Below are positions 26,146 through 34,419 of a DNA stretch of 34,419 nucleotides, in pieces; positions within the stretch are counted from its first letter, which is position 1; every line of letters starts with the position of its first letter. The notes below the pieces were generated by a model. It had not been told where the DNA came from and ran no database searches. It saw only the letters and a list, made by a program, of their open reading frames with translations. Source of the stretch: an uncultured Bacteroidota bacterium (GTDB taxonomy: Bacteria; Bacteroidota; Rhodothermia; Rhodothermales; UBA10348); contig CALFHN010000120.1 in NCBI GenBank assembly GCA_937876355.1, positions 1 to 34,419 on the forward strand. Reading direction: 5' to 3'. A program made the position numbers and the translations under genes.

Positions 26146-26190
26146 ATCATGCCCAAAAACATCATGCCCAAAAATATCATGCCCGCGAAA
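26146..26190. repeat. 15-bp tandem repeat between gap and pgk
   Basis: ATCATGCCCAAAAAC, ATCATGCCCAAAAAT and ATCATGCCCGCGAAA follow one another. The array is in the 100-base spacer between the gap stop and the pgk start, and would be transcribed within the gap-pgk message. Confidence 0.9.
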
Positions 26191-26202
26191 AGAGACGACA
26201 TG

Positions 26203-27207
26203 TTAAGCTTGCATCAGACGTTTTACCATGTCGACGGTCCGATTCGAATATCCCCACTCGTTGTCATACCATCCCACCACTTTGACGAGATTCCCCATGA
26301 CCATGGTCGAATCGGAATCGAAAATGCAGGAATGGGGGTTATGGATGATGTCAATGGAGACCAATGGTTCGTCCGAATACTCGAGGATTCCTTTCAACGA
26401 TCCTTCCGCAGCTTTTTTAAATAAAGCATTTACTTCTTCGGCAGAGGTTTCTTTTCCTACAATTGCGGTCAAATCAGTAATTGATCCGTTCGGAGTCGGG
26501 ACTCGCAGCGCAAACCCGTCCAGCTTTCCTTTCAGATGGGGAAGAACGAGCCCAACGGCACTGGCTGCACCTGTAGAAGTTGGAATAATCGAAACGGCCG
26601 CTGCCCGGGAACGACGTAGGTCACTATGAGGTGCGTCTTGAAGGTTTTGATCAGAGGTATACGAGTGAACCGTGGTCATCATCCCTTTTACCAATCCAAA
26701 TGCCTGATCCAACACGTGGACCATGGGGGCCAGGCAATTTGTGGTACAACTAGCGTTTGAAATAACCTCTTCTTTGCCGGTCAACACGGAGTCGTTTACT
26801 CCTAGAACAACAGTAGCATCGACCTTGCCACTAGCGGGAGCGGAGATCACGACTTTTTTGGCACCTGCGGTGATATGCATCGCTGCTTTCTCACGGGTCC
26901 GGAAAATACCAGTAGATTCAACTACCACGTCAGTATTCAGCGTTCCCCATGGCAAGTTCTCTGGATTTCGCTCCGAAAACACCGGAATTCGCTTGCCGTT
27001 AACCGTAATGGAGCTGTCGTCAGAGGAAATGGTTCCGGGAAATTTGAGATGAACTGAATCATATTTCAACAAGTGGGCCAACGTATGCGCGCTGGTCAAA
27101 TCATTAATTCCAACAATATCAAATTCAGTAGAATTGCGTTCAATGATGGTGCGAAAAACCAATCTTCCAATACGACCGAATCCGTTAATTCCGAGCTTGA
27201 TAGCCAT
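26203..27207 (-). CDS. gap: Glyceraldehyde-3-phosphate dehydrogenase
   Basis: Oxidises glyceraldehyde-3-phosphate to 1,3-bisphosphoglycerate with NAD(P)+. The 334-residue protein has the Rossmann start [45 protein letters not shown], the active-site [12 protein letters not shown] with the catalytic Cys, [21 protein letters not shown] and [16 protein letters not shown]. It heads the probable gap-pgk transcript and is divergent from the TPR membrane protein gene across a 320-base region. Confidence 0.97.
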   Translation of the reverse strand: MAIKLGINGFGRIGRLVFRTIIERNSTEFDIVGINDLTSAHTLAHLLKYDSVHLKFPGTISSDDSSITVNGKRIPVFSERNPENLPWGTLNTDVVVESTGIFRTREKAAMHITAGAKKVVISAPASGKVDATVVLGVNDSVLTGKEEVISNASCTTNCLAPMVHVLDQAFGLVKGMMTTVHSYTSDQNLQDAPHSDLRRSRAAAVSIIPTSTGAASAVGLVLPHLKGKLDGFALRVPTPNGSITDLTAIVGKETSAEEVNALFKKAAEGSLKGILEYSDEPLVSIDIIHNPHSCIFDSDSTMVMGNLVKVVGWYDNEWGYSNRTVDMVKRLMQA

Positions 27208-27527
27208 AATAAATCTGAGCTGTAAAGTGTGGCAGAAACCTTAGAAAATATAATGTCGGAATCAGACCGGTTCAATGCCAAAACATTCCGACTAAGTCTC
27301 TGTTAAAAACGGATATTTGTACGCGAACCCAATCCATCATCCCTCAGATCTTCTTGTTGGTTTTCGAATTATCTGAAAACCTCTCATTGAGTCGCGGGTT
27401 CACGTTGCCCTAGCAGCGAAAAAAGGCTATTTTACAAATCTTTGCCAAGAATCGACTCGTCTAAAGAAGAAACTCGCCGAATACACGTTCGGAATCCCTG
27501 AATCGACCACAATTTTGACCAAATCTT
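27208..27527. other. 320-base divergent promoter region
   Basis: It holds the promoters of gap (leftward) and of the TPR gene at 27528 (rightward). No gene is visible. The only clear structure is GTCGGAAT (27255-27262) and ATTCCGAC (27285-27292), an 8-bp perfect inverted repeat with a 22-base centre, about 50-85 bases before the gap start, which may be an operator. I could not fix promoter boxes with confidence. Confidence 0.5.
27255..27292. promoter_or_regulatory. Inverted repeat upstream of gap
   Basis: The half-sites GTCGGAAT and ATTCCGAC match over 8 bases. The position upstream of gap suits a repressor or activator site; a chance repeat is possible. Confidence 0.35.
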
Positions 27528-28226
27528 ATGTCAACGCTCAATCCGACTCGTAAAGTATCACGCAGACATGAACTTCGTGAAGACACTGTCGTCACGTTTT
27601 ATGCTCGCTCTCTCGGATATTTCGAAAATAACCGAAATACCGTTTATGCAATGTTGGCCGGTATCGTCTTAGTTGTTGCAGCTATCATGGGATTTGCATG
27701 GATGAAGGCCAGCAACAACGAAAAAGCCCTGTCTGAGATGTCTACAGCGGTTCAGCGGTATGAAGCGGGTGAATACCAAGCCTCTCTCGATGGCGATACC
27801 TCGTTTATTGGTATGATTGAAATTGCTGACAGTTATGGCAATTCCGATTCGGGTAACTTAGCTCGATTTTATGCAGCCGACGCATTCTTTCGTGTTGGCG
27901 ATATGGCAAATTCATTGAAGTATTTTGAATCATACTCGAAAGATTCTAATTATTTGGGAGCATCAGCCTACGCTGGTGAGGCGGCAATACATGAATCAAA
28001 TGGTGATCTGAAACGCGCAGGAGATTTATTCTTGCGGGCTGCCACCATTTTCACGAGTGATATCACATCCCCAATGTATCTCGAAAGTGCCGCCAGGGCC
28101 TACACCGAAGCTGGCGAATCCAAGAAGGCGTTGTCTGCATTTGAAACGATCCGTGATGATTTTCCAAATTCCCAAGCAGCTCGCGACGTTGAATTTTATA
28201 TCGCAAAAATGGAATCAGCTAACTAA
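27528..28226 (+). CDS. TPR-containing membrane protein
   Basis: The 232-residue protein has a charged cytoplasmic N-terminus, one membrane helix (about 40-60, VYAMLAGIVLVVAAIMGFAW), then a TPR-like periplasmic part (about 68-230). Repeats are seen at AMSTAVQRYEAG, LARFYAADAFFRVGDMANSLKYF, GEAAIHESNGDLKRAGDLF and YLESAARAYTEAGESKKALSAFETI. The layout resembles YfgM/YbgF-like anchored TPR proteins. It shares one base (TAATG) with the response-regulator gene after it, so the two are translated together. Confidence 0.8.
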   Translation: MSTLNPTRKVSRRHELREDTVVTFYARSLGYFENNRNTVYAMLAGIVLVVAAIMGFAWMKASNNEKALSEMSTAVQRYEAGEYQASLDGDTSFIGMIEIADSYGNSDSGNLARFYAADAFFRVGDMANSLKYFESYSKDSNYLGASAYAGEAAIHESNGDLKRAGDLFLRAATIFTSDITSPMYLESAARAYTEAGESKKALSAFETIRDDFPNSQAARDVEFYIAKMESAN

Positions 28227-29614
28227 TGGCAGTTCCCGTCATTTTGGTTGTTGACGACGAAGTAAGTATTCGTCGAACCTTAAGGGAAATCCTTGAATAT
28301 GAGGATTATGCTGTAGAAGAAGCAGAAGATGGAGAAGTAGCACTCGATAAGCTGCGCGCCAATAAGTTTGACGTCGTGCTTCTCGATGTGAAAATGCCAA
28401 AAAAAGACGGAATGGAGGTCTTGGAGGCTCTTTCAAAAGAGCAGATCGACGTTCCGGTGGTGATGATATCTGGTCACGGTACGATTGATACAGCCGTTGA
28501 AGCCACCAAGTTAGGTGCCTTCGATTTTGTGGAGAAGCCACCAGATTTGAATCGATTGCTCTTGACGATTAGAAATGCCCTTGATCGCGGGGTTTTGGAA
28601 TCGGACAATCGACGCATGCGCCAGACCATTGTTGAGCGCCATGCGGGAGAACTGACTCCAATTCTGGGGGACAGTCCTGCAATTCGATTGATTAAAGAGA
28701 CTATTGAACGGGTAGCTCCTACTGAGGCTCGCGTACTGATTACGGGTGAAGCTGGGACGGGAAAGGAATTGGTCGCGAAATGGATTCATGGCATGTCAAA
28801 CAGGCGTGAAGGCCCAATCGTTGAAGTGAATTGTGCTGCAATCCCAAGTGAATTGATCGAAAGCGAACTTTTCGGTCATGAAAAGGGCAGTTTCACCGGA
28901 GCAACCAAACAACGCATTGGAAAGTTTGAACAAGCCCATGGTGGCACCTTATTTCTTGATGAAATTGGTGACATGAGCCTTTCTGCTCAAGCAAAAGTAC
29001 TCCGAGCCTTGCAGGAAAGCACGATTACACGTGTCGGTGGAGATCGATCATTGCCAGTGGATGTGCGTGTTATTGCCGCGACCAACAAAAATCTGCTTCA
29101 ACAGATCGAAGAACATCATTTTCGAGAAGATCTGTATCATCGGCTTTCTGTGATTCTTTTTCACGTTCCGCCTTTGCGTGAGCGTCGAGTAGATATTCCA
29201 GTTCTTACGGAAAGTATTGCGGTCCGTATTGCTCGAAGAAATGGCTTAGAACCCAAACCCTTTTCGCCCGACGCACTTGCTGCTTTACAACATTTTGAGT
29301 GGAGAGGCAACGTACGTGAATTGCATAACGTGGTTGAGCGGCTGACCATTTTGAGCCAAGGCGAGCGAATTACGCAGTTAGATGTAGAACGTTATGTATT
29401 GCCTGGTGGCTCGACCTCAAATCCAATTTTGGGCCTGTTGGATCGATATGATCAGTTTGCGGATTTTCGGGACAATGCAGAAAAACTATTTATCGAACAC
29501 AAATTGACACAGAACGACTGGAATATCAGTCGAACCGCTGAGTCCATCGGAATTCAACGTTCTCATCTATATAATAAGATGGGCAAATACGACATTTCTC
29601 GTGGCGATGAGTGA
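28226..29614 (+). CDS. Sigma-54-type response regulator, NtrX-like
   Basis: The 462-residue transcription activator has a receiver domain (1-120) with Asp10-Asp11 and phospho-acceptor Asp54. The AAA+ sigma-54 interaction domain (about 145-385) has Walker A GEAGTGKE (174-181), GSFTGA (221-226) as the sigma-54 contact loop, and Walker [11 protein letters not shown]. The Fis-type helix-turn-helix is at about 435-458 ([20 protein letters not shown]). The loop has Ser in place of the usual Ala, a change that also occurs in NtrX-like proteins. No partner kinase is adjacent. It is flanked by touching genes: TPR protein (1-base overlap) and LolD-like ATPase (8-base overlap). Confidence 0.93.
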   Translation: MAVPVILVVDDEVSIRRTLREILEYEDYAVEEAEDGEVALDKLRANKFDVVLLDVKMPKKDGMEVLEALSKEQIDVPVVMISGHGTIDTAVEATKLGAFDFVEKPPDLNRLLLTIRNALDRGVLESDNRRMRQTIVERHAGELTPILGDSPAIRLIKETIERVAPTEARVLITGEAGTGKELVAKWIHGMSNRREGPIVEVNCAAIPSELIESELFGHEKGSFTGATKQRIGKFEQAHGGTLFLDEIGDMSLSAQAKVLRALQESTITRVGGDRSLPVDVRVIAATNKNLLQQIEEHHFREDLYHRLSVILFHVPPLRERRVDIPVLTESIAVRIARRNGLEPKPFSPDALAALQHFEWRGNVRELHNVVERLTILSQGERITQLDVERYVLPGGSTSNPILGLLDRYDQFADFRDNAEKLFIEHKLTQNDWNISRTAESIGIQRSHLYNKMGKYDISRGDE

Positions 29615-30323
29615 ATCTAACACCATAGGGGAGAGCCCAAAACAGCCACTTCTTCGTGTCCGTTCATTGGTGAAATCGTTTCCTGCAGTCGATGGCAGAT
29701 CGCTTCAGGTTCTCCATGGCGTTAATTTTGACGTTTTTAAGGGCCAAGTTGTAGCGATTGTTGGAGAATCTGGCAGCGGAAAAAGCACCCTGTTGCATAT
29801 ACTCGGCGCTCTCGATATCCCTGACTCAGGAGAGATATTTTTCGCAGGCGAGAAGCTGCTAGGTCAGCAAGACGAACAACTATCTCAATTCCGAAACAAC
29901 CGGATTGGATTTGTATTTCAATTTCATCATCTCTTGCCTGAATTCACAGCATTAGAAAACGTAATGATGCCGGCGCTTATCGGAGGCATATCTCCAGGGG
30001 TAGCCAGGCCCAAGGCTAAAGAACTGTTAAACAGAGTTGGGTTAAAAGAGCGTGAAACGCATCGGCCAGGCGAACTTTCCGGTGGTGAAAAACAACGGGT
30101 CGCTATTGCTCGGGCTCTTATGAACGAACCAGACCTCATTTTGGCTGATGAACCTACTGGAAACCTAGACGAGCAGACGGCGGATCAACTTCACAGAGAA
30201 ATGATTCGATTAAGTCGGGAAATGGATCAAACTTTTATCCTGGTCACCCATAACAAAGGATTCGCTGCCATGGCAGACCGAACATTTTTACTCGAACACC
30301 AAACGCTAACGGAATTATTTTAG
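29607..30323 (+). CDS. lolD: LolD-like ABC transporter ATPase
   Basis: The 238-residue ATPase of the lipoprotein-releasing/MacB group has Walker [11 protein letters not shown] (52-61), [13 protein letters not shown], the Q-loop [20 protein letters not shown], signature [16 protein letters not shown] and Walker [13 protein letters not shown], then the switch His in LVTHN. The [14 protein letters not shown] block fits LolD, which powers LolCE to release lipoproteins from the inner membrane. LolC/LolE are not in the window. The ATG at 29607 overlaps the previous stop by 8 bases; a GTG at 29601 is possible. Confidence 0.88.
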   Translation: MSESNTIGESPKQPLLRVRSLVKSFPAVDGRSLQVLHGVNFDVFKGQVVAIVGESGSGKSTLLHILGALDIPDSGEIFFAGEKLLGQQDEQLSQFRNNRIGFVFQFHHLLPEFTALENVMMPALIGGISPGVARPKAKELLNRVGLKERETHRPGELSGGEKQRVAIARALMNEPDLILADEPTGNLDEQTADQLHREMIRLSREMDQTFILVTHNKGFAAMADRTFLLEHQTLTELF

Positions 30324-30360
30324 CCACGGTGGGATTTTAGAACCTAATCGGGATAACAGT

Positions 30361-31014
30361 GTGAGTGTATTTAAGTCCATTAGGGCACTTTGGACATCAG
30401 GAAAGGGCGTTGCGCTTGGATTGCCAGATACAGTGCAAGGCACCAACCCCATAGATCTTTTTCAATCCTGGTTTAAAGATGCCAGGCAGTCTGGACTGTT
30501 TTTGCCTGAGGCGATGACCCTCGCGACCTGTTCGAGCCAAGGGAAACCTTCCGCTCGGACTGTATTATTGAAGTCTGCCGACCCGTCTGGATTTGTGTTT
30601 TTTACAAATTATGGCAGCCAAAAAGGCACCGAACTGGAATCCAATCCGTTTGCATCTTTGCTTTTTCATTGGCCTATTTTGCAACGTCAGGTGCGGGTCG
30701 AAGGAACGGTATCGCGCGTTTCCCGCGAAGATTCTGAAATATATTTTCATTCGAGACCGCGAGGAAGTCAGATTGGCGCATGGGCCTCTATTCAGTCGCA
30801 AAAGCTTGATAGTAGAGCCGAGTTGCAAGCTGCAATTGAGAAAACTGAATCTAAATACAAGGACCAACCCATCCCATTACCCGACCACTGGGGTGGATAT
30901 CGAATCCAGCCCGAGAAGATTGAATTTTGGCAAGGCAGACCGTTTCGGCTGCACGATCGGCTTGTTTTTGAAAAAGTAAACGGCGAATGGCGGACTCATC
31001 GCCTTTATCCATAA
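30361..31014 (+). CDS. pdxH: Pyridoxamine 5'-phosphate oxidase
   Basis: FMN enzyme that makes pyridoxal phosphate from pyridoxamine or pyridoxine phosphate. The 217-residue length fits. Visible blocks are NPIDLFQSWFKDARQSG, MTLATCSSQGKPSARTVLLK, GFVFFTNYGSQKGTEL, ALLFHW-like SLLFHWPILQRQVRVEGTV, YFHSRPRGSQIGAWAS, PDHWGGYRIQPEKIEFWQGR and the C-terminal WRTHRLYP. The start is a GTG at 30361, the only one fitting the family's length. It follows the LolD-like gene by 37 bases. pdxA of the same vitamin pathway lies downstream. Confidence 0.95.
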   Translation: MSVFKSIRALWTSGKGVALGLPDTVQGTNPIDLFQSWFKDARQSGLFLPEAMTLATCSSQGKPSARTVLLKSADPSGFVFFTNYGSQKGTELESNPFASLLFHWPILQRQVRVEGTVSRVSREDSEIYFHSRPRGSQIGAWASIQSQKLDSRAELQAAIEKTESKYKDQPIPLPDHWGGYRIQPEKIEFWQGRPFRLHDRLVFEKVNGEWRTHRLYP

Positions 31015-31097
31015 GAGACCTTCAATTCTTATTCGCTCGGAGTTCGAACAATGCTGGCCCCAAAGGGTTTAAGACCGACTGCATTTTTCCAGATATT

Positions 31098-31137
31098 CCA
31101 GTCCATTGTTAGAAGCGCCAGTCCAATGTTAGAAGCG
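31098..31137. repeat. 20-bp direct duplication at the nrnA start
   Basis: CCAGTCCATTGTTAGAAGCG (31098-31117) is followed immediately by CCAGTCCAATGTTAGAAGCG (31118-31137). They differ at one base, which makes the second copy carry the ATG of the gene. Twenty bases is not a multiple of three. Confidence 0.93.
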
Positions 31138-32187
31138 ATCGTCTCCGAGTTCAAAAGCGCCAGTCGTATAGTAATCTCGACTCACACGCGTCCTGATGGC
31201 GATGCTATCGGCTCTCAACTTGCCTTGGGGAATTATTTAAGGGCAAAAGGAAAGGAAGTCATGATGCTAGATCAGGACCCCAGCCCGTATAATTTGGAAT
31301 GGATGCCAGGTACTGATCTCATTGAATTGTACGACGGATCGCTCCGTCAGCTAGAATTTGTTGCACAAGCTGAAATAGTGGTAATTCTTGATACCAACGT
31401 CCAGGATCGATTAGGATCGGTCGGGAAACTTTTTCGGGGGACTTCTGCAAAAAAAATCCTGATTGATCATCACACAGACCCTGAGCATTGGTTTGATTTG
31501 ACCTGGCAGCGTGACACAGCTTCTTCCACAGCAGAATTGTTATTTGAGATATTTGAAGCTTGGGATTTGGACGGCATTACCTACGACGTCGCCGCTCCAC
31601 TATATGTGGCCATGATGACCGATACCGGGTCTTTTCGCTTTTCGAATGTATCGGCCAATCTACACAGGATGGTCGCTCAGCTATTTGAAAAAGGCGGAAT
31701 CGACCCATCTATCCTTCATGCTGAGGTGTATGATAAAAAGTCCATTGAAGGAATTAAGCTATTAAGCAGCGTACTATCCACCATCGATTTGCACCACGAA
31801 GGTCGAATTGGAACGGTAGTAGTAACGCGTCGAATGCTTTCAGACACTGGAGCATCCGTTGAGGAAACGGATGGCTTTGTAAATCAAGTGCTTTCTATTG
31901 AAGGTGTTTTGGTTGCATTAATTTTCACGGAGACCGAACGTGGTACGAAGGTCAGTTTCCGCTCAAAAGGAACAAATCACGTGCATAAATGGGCCCAAAG
32001 TTTTGGCGGTGGAGGACATCGCAATGCTTCTGGTGCCTTTATTTTGGGTTCTTTAGAAAATGCGTTTCGGAAGGCTCTTGCGTCCGCGCCGCAATTTGTT
32101 GACTTGCCCAATCTAGAAACTTCAGGCGACCTGTCAGACGAGGACGCCGAGTATTTGAACAGTCTGATGAACAGTCAGAATAATTAG
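31126..32187 (+). CDS. nrnA: DHH/DHHA1 phosphoesterase, NrnA-like
   Basis: Bifunctional oligoribonuclease/PAP phosphatase type: breaks down short RNA oligomers and 3'-phosphoadenosine 5'-phosphate. The 353-residue cytoplasmic protein has the DHH domain with THTRPDGDAIGSQLALG, VVILDTN, LIDHHTD and MMTDTGSFRF, and the DHHA1 domain ending GGGGHRNASGA. The ATG at 31126 begins MLEAIVSEFKSASRIVIS, as expected; an ATG at 31051 would add 25 residues of unlike character encoded through a 20-bp duplication. It lies 111 bases after pdxH and 7 bases before pepA. Confidence 0.92.
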   Translation: MLEAIVSEFKSASRIVISTHTRPDGDAIGSQLALGNYLRAKGKEVMMLDQDPSPYNLEWMPGTDLIELYDGSLRQLEFVAQAEIVVILDTNVQDRLGSVGKLFRGTSAKKILIDHHTDPEHWFDLTWQRDTASSTAELLFEIFEAWDLDGITYDVAAPLYVAMMTDTGSFRFSNVSANLHRMVAQLFEKGGIDPSILHAEVYDKKSIEGIKLLSSVLSTIDLHHEGRIGTVVVTRRMLSDTGASVEETDGFVNQVLSIEGVLVALIFTETERGTKVSFRSKGTNHVHKWAQSFGGGGHRNASGAFILGSLENAFRKALASAPQFVDLPNLETSGDLSDEDAEYLNSLMNSQNN

Positions 32188-32194
32188 GCTCACT

Positions 32195-33688
32195 ATGAAA
32201 GTATCAGTTTCCACTATTTCCATCGCCGAACTCGACGTAGATCTTTTATTCGTTCCGATAACGGTCGAAGAACTTGAAGCCGGACTCACAGACCTTTCAG
32301 AAGCGTTTGGAAGTGCCATTGAACGAGCTCGAAGTGATATTCGAGGCGATGGTAGCCACGCTACCGTGTTATACCCCGAAGAGGGAACGGCAAAACGAAT
32401 TGTCCTGGTTGGATTGGGTCAATCTGCCGATGTGACGCTCGAAAAATTGAGATTGGCGGCTTCCAAAGCAGCTTCGGTATCCTATGAGTTCAAGGCAGAA
32501 ACCGTGGGTATCGCCATTCCTTCCCTTAGCATTAACGGGGACGACACGGCCCAGGCTCTCGTCGAGGGATTTGTATTGGGCTCATATCGGTTCACCCGGT
32601 ACAGGACGGGTCTTGTCACCGGCGAAGCAGCACAGCGTTTGGTCATTCAAACTACTGACCACGACAAACAAGTCCGAAGAGGGGCAGATCGAGGCCGCAT
32701 TGTTGCGGAAGCGGTGTGCACAGCTCGTGATCTGGTTAATCTTTCGCCCGACGAAAAAACGCCAACCTTGTTTTCAAAAGCCATCGAAAAATCTGGTAAA
32801 AAGCATGGCTATGAGGTCTCGATCTGGGACAAAGCCCTGATCGAAGAAGAAGGAATGACAGGTTTACTTGCCGTAAATAGAGGAAGTCAAGAACCTCCAA
32901 CTTTTTCGGTTTTAGAGTGGCACCCAGAAAACTCTCGCAATTCGCGGCCAGTGATTTTGGTCGGAAAAGGGGTGGTTTTTGATACCGGTGGCCTCTCCCT
33001 CAAGCCGACTAAGGACTCCATGGATTCCATGAAGTCAGATATGGCGGGGGCGGCATCCGTTGTGGGCACCATGGAAGCTATTGCCAAGTTAGACCTGCCT
33101 CTTTATGTAGTTGGATTAATTCCTGCGACGGACAACCGGCCCGGTGAAAACGCATATGTGCCGGGAGATGTAGTAAAAATGCATTCCGGCAAAACGGTGG
33201 AAGTACTCAACACCGACGCTGAAGGTCGCATGATTTTGGCGGACGCATTGTCCTATGCTTCTTCGTTTTACCCTGAGATTGTTATCGACGTTGCAACCCT
33301 AACCGGAGCGGCAGTCGTCGCACTTGGGGACTTTATTGCCGCCGTGATGACAAACGACGAAAAAGGATCCGAAGATCGATTGGCAGACATCATTCTCGCA
33401 GGTTCTGAGTCTGGAGACCGGGTGCATCCTTTACCCATGTTTGATGAGTACAACGAACAGATAAAAAGCACCATCGCCGACCTTAAAAATGTTGGTGGTC
33501 GGGGAGCCGGCTCCATTACGGCCGCTAAATTCCTTGAGCATTTTGTAGACTATCCTTGGATTCATGTTGACATAGCAGGCCCATCATTTTTGGCCCAGGG
33601 TAGGGGATATAGCCAAGCTGGCGGGACTGGATTTGGTGTTCGTCTTTTGACTCGTTTTCTTCAAAACCTGTCTGAAAAAAAACGATAA
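32195..33688 (+). CDS. pepA: Leucyl aminopeptidase (M17)
   Basis: Two-metal cytoplasmic exopeptidase that removes N-terminal residues. The 497-residue length matches. The N-terminal macro-like domain is followed by the catalytic domain with ARDLVNLSPDEKTP, ILVGKGVVFDTGGLSLKP, the metal-binding KDSMDSMKSDMAGAAS, the family signature NTDAEGRMILADALSYA, and later TLTGAAVVALG, STIADLKNVGG and the end HVDIAGPSFLA. The gap to nrnA is only 7 bases, so they share a transcript. Confidence 0.96.
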   Translation: MKVSVSTISIAELDVDLLFVPITVEELEAGLTDLSEAFGSAIERARSDIRGDGSHATVLYPEEGTAKRIVLVGLGQSADVTLEKLRLAASKAASVSYEFKAETVGIAIPSLSINGDDTAQALVEGFVLGSYRFTRYRTGLVTGEAAQRLVIQTTDHDKQVRRGADRGRIVAEAVCTARDLVNLSPDEKTPTLFSKAIEKSGKKHGYEVSIWDKALIEEEGMTGLLAVNRGSQEPPTFSVLEWHPENSRNSRPVILVGKGVVFDTGGLSLKPTKDSMDSMKSDMAGAASVVGTMEAIAKLDLPLYVVGLIPATDNRPGENAYVPGDVVKMHSGKTVEVLNTDAEGRMILADALSYASSFYPEIVIDVATLTGAAVVALGDFIAAVMTNDEKGSEDRLADIILAGSESGDRVHPLPMFDEYNEQIKSTIADLKNVGGRGAGSITAAKFLEHFVDYPWIHVDIAGPSFLAQGRGYSQAGGTGFGVRLLTRFLQNLSEKKR

Positions 33689-33724
33689 CGGGTCTTTTTC
33701 CTGTATTGCAGTAAAAAGCCGAAT

Positions 33725-34419
33725 ATGCCTCAAACACATAAACCCAACGTTGCTCCTAAACCCAACGTTGCTCCTAAACCCAACGTTGCAGTTTCCATAG
33801 GAGACCCCAATGGGATTGGGCCGGAAATTTTATTAAAGTGTTTGTCAGATCCGTCACTTGCGAATCTGTGCAACATCGTGTTGGTAGGGCCGGAGTCAGT
33901 TCTTTCCTTTTATAAAGAACGATTCGATTTAGATGTGTCGTTTGATCACATTGAAATCAGCGTTCCCGATTCGTTTCGAGTGCAACCTGGTCACATCGAT
34001 CAGGACGCAGGAAAGGTTGCCATGGACGCCGTATCTAAGGCGGTCGATTTGTGCTTTTCAAAGAAAGTTGACGCCATGGTGACGTGTCCGATTTCGAAAG
34101 AAGCCATTTCTCTTGCAGGTTATGACTTTCCAGGTCACACTGAATTTATTGCCGACAGAATTGGTTGTTCAGAGTATTTGATGATGATGGTTTCTGACCG
34201 CTTACGAGTTGGATTGGTGACGGGGCACATCCCCATAAGTCAAGTCCCACAAGGAGTTACAGGAAAAAAAATTCGAGCCACTCTTCGTGTCATGCGTCTC
34301 TCATTGGTTCAGGATTTCGGAATTTCTAAGCCCAATATGGCCGTGCTTGGACTTAATCCGCATGCAGGAGATGGCGGCGTGTTAGGGTGTGAAGACCGAG
34401 ATATTATTCTTCCTGAGGT
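33725..34419 (+). CDS. pdxA: 4-hydroxythreonine-4-phosphate dehydrogenase, N-terminal part
   Basis: NAD-dependent enzyme of vitamin B6 synthesis. The frame runs to the window edge without a stop; about 231 residues are seen, roughly two-thirds of the usual 330. Recognisable are AVSIGDPNGIGPEILLK, QDAGKVAMDAVSKAVDLC, VTCPISKEAI, FPGHTEFIADR (metal His), MMVSDRLRVGLVTGHIP and LGLNPHAGDGG. The N-terminus carries KPNVAP twice followed by KPNVAV, from an 18-bp tandem repeat, so it is about 12 residues longer than expected. It is 36 bases after pepA and in the same direction; pdxH of the same pathway is upstream. Confidence 0.95.
   Translation, partial: MPQTHKPNVAPKPNVAPKPNVAVSIGDPNGIGPEILLKCLSDPSLANLCNIVLVGPESVLSFYKERFDLDVSFDHIEISVPDSFRVQPGHIDQDAGKVAMDAVSKAVDLCFSKKVDAMVTCPISKEAISLAGYDFPGHTEFIADRIGCSEYLMMMVSDRLRVGLVTGHIPISQVPQGVTGKKIRATLRVMRLSLVQDFGISKPNMAVLGLNPHAGDGGVLGCEDRDIILPE
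33740..33789. repeat. 18-bp tandem repeat in the pdxA start
   Basis: AAACCCAACGTTGCTCCT occurs at 33740-33757 and 33758-33775, and its first 14 bases again at 33776-33789. It stays in frame and encodes KPNVAP KPNVAP KPNVA. The copies are identical, so the array is recent or maintained. Confidence 0.95.

Noticed and set aside
26146-26190. Repeat arrays as CRISPR
   Set aside because: Units are short and adjoin directly without spacers; there are no cas genes.

Overview
The window reads as a chromosomal stretch from a member of the Bacteroidota / Rhodothermota / Balneolota group (inferred). The pointers are a TonB-dependent receptor with an N-terminal carboxypeptidase-regulatory-like domain behind a TPP riboswitch, an E1 alpha-beta fusion of a 2-oxoacid dehydrogenase, several lipoproteins, and weak or absent Shine-Dalgarno sequences at many starts. 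I found no rRNA, tRNA, CRISPR array, transposase or phage gene. The content is mostly housekeeping, so this is core chromosome rather than an island.

Layout. Bases 1-3400: the tail of a sensor kinase, a small heat-shock protein, a 421-base stretch without a supported gene, fumarylacetoacetase, and an uncharacterised protein directly upstream of it. Bases 3400-8400: a TPR lipoprotein with a very strong terminator, a transsulfuration-type PLP enzyme, and the fused E1. Bases 8500-14130: a PhoB-type regulator with its kinase, alanine racemase, dihydroorotase, and a metallophosphoesterase gene broken by an in-frame TGA. Bases 14300-17940: a Ddl-like ligase, an M28 peptidase lipoprotein, a MOSC protein and a two-helix membrane protein. 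Bases 17940-21720: a TPP riboswitch, a TonB-dependent receptor (probable thiamin uptake), and an arginine dihydrolase/dimethylargininase-like enzyme. Bases 21800-27210 (minus strand): gap, pgk, an ABC exporter pair and a lipoprotein. Bases 27500-34419 (plus strand): a TPR membrane protein, an NtrX-like regulator and a LolD-like ATPase with touching ends, then pdxH, an NrnA-like DHH phosphoesterase, leucyl aminopeptidase and the first part of pdxA.

Working together: alr and ddl supply cell-wall D-Ala-D-Ala. pdxH and pdxA belong to vitamin B6 synthesis, which serves the PLP enzymes here (alr, the Cys/Met enzyme). The riboswitch-controlled receptor probably brings in thiamin, the cofactor of the fused E1. 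gap-pgk is a glycolytic pair.

The most unusual signals are: (1) six short tandem duplications with different units (6, 8, 15, 18, 18 and 20 bp), five of them exactly at gene borders, some of which altered protein N-termini; (2) the nonsense codon in the metallophosphoesterase; (3) the uncharacterised fahA-linked protein family; (4) the TPP riboswitch on an outer-membrane receptor. I did not find a clear novel multi-gene system. Composition and similarity statements come from reading by eye; nothing was computed or searched.
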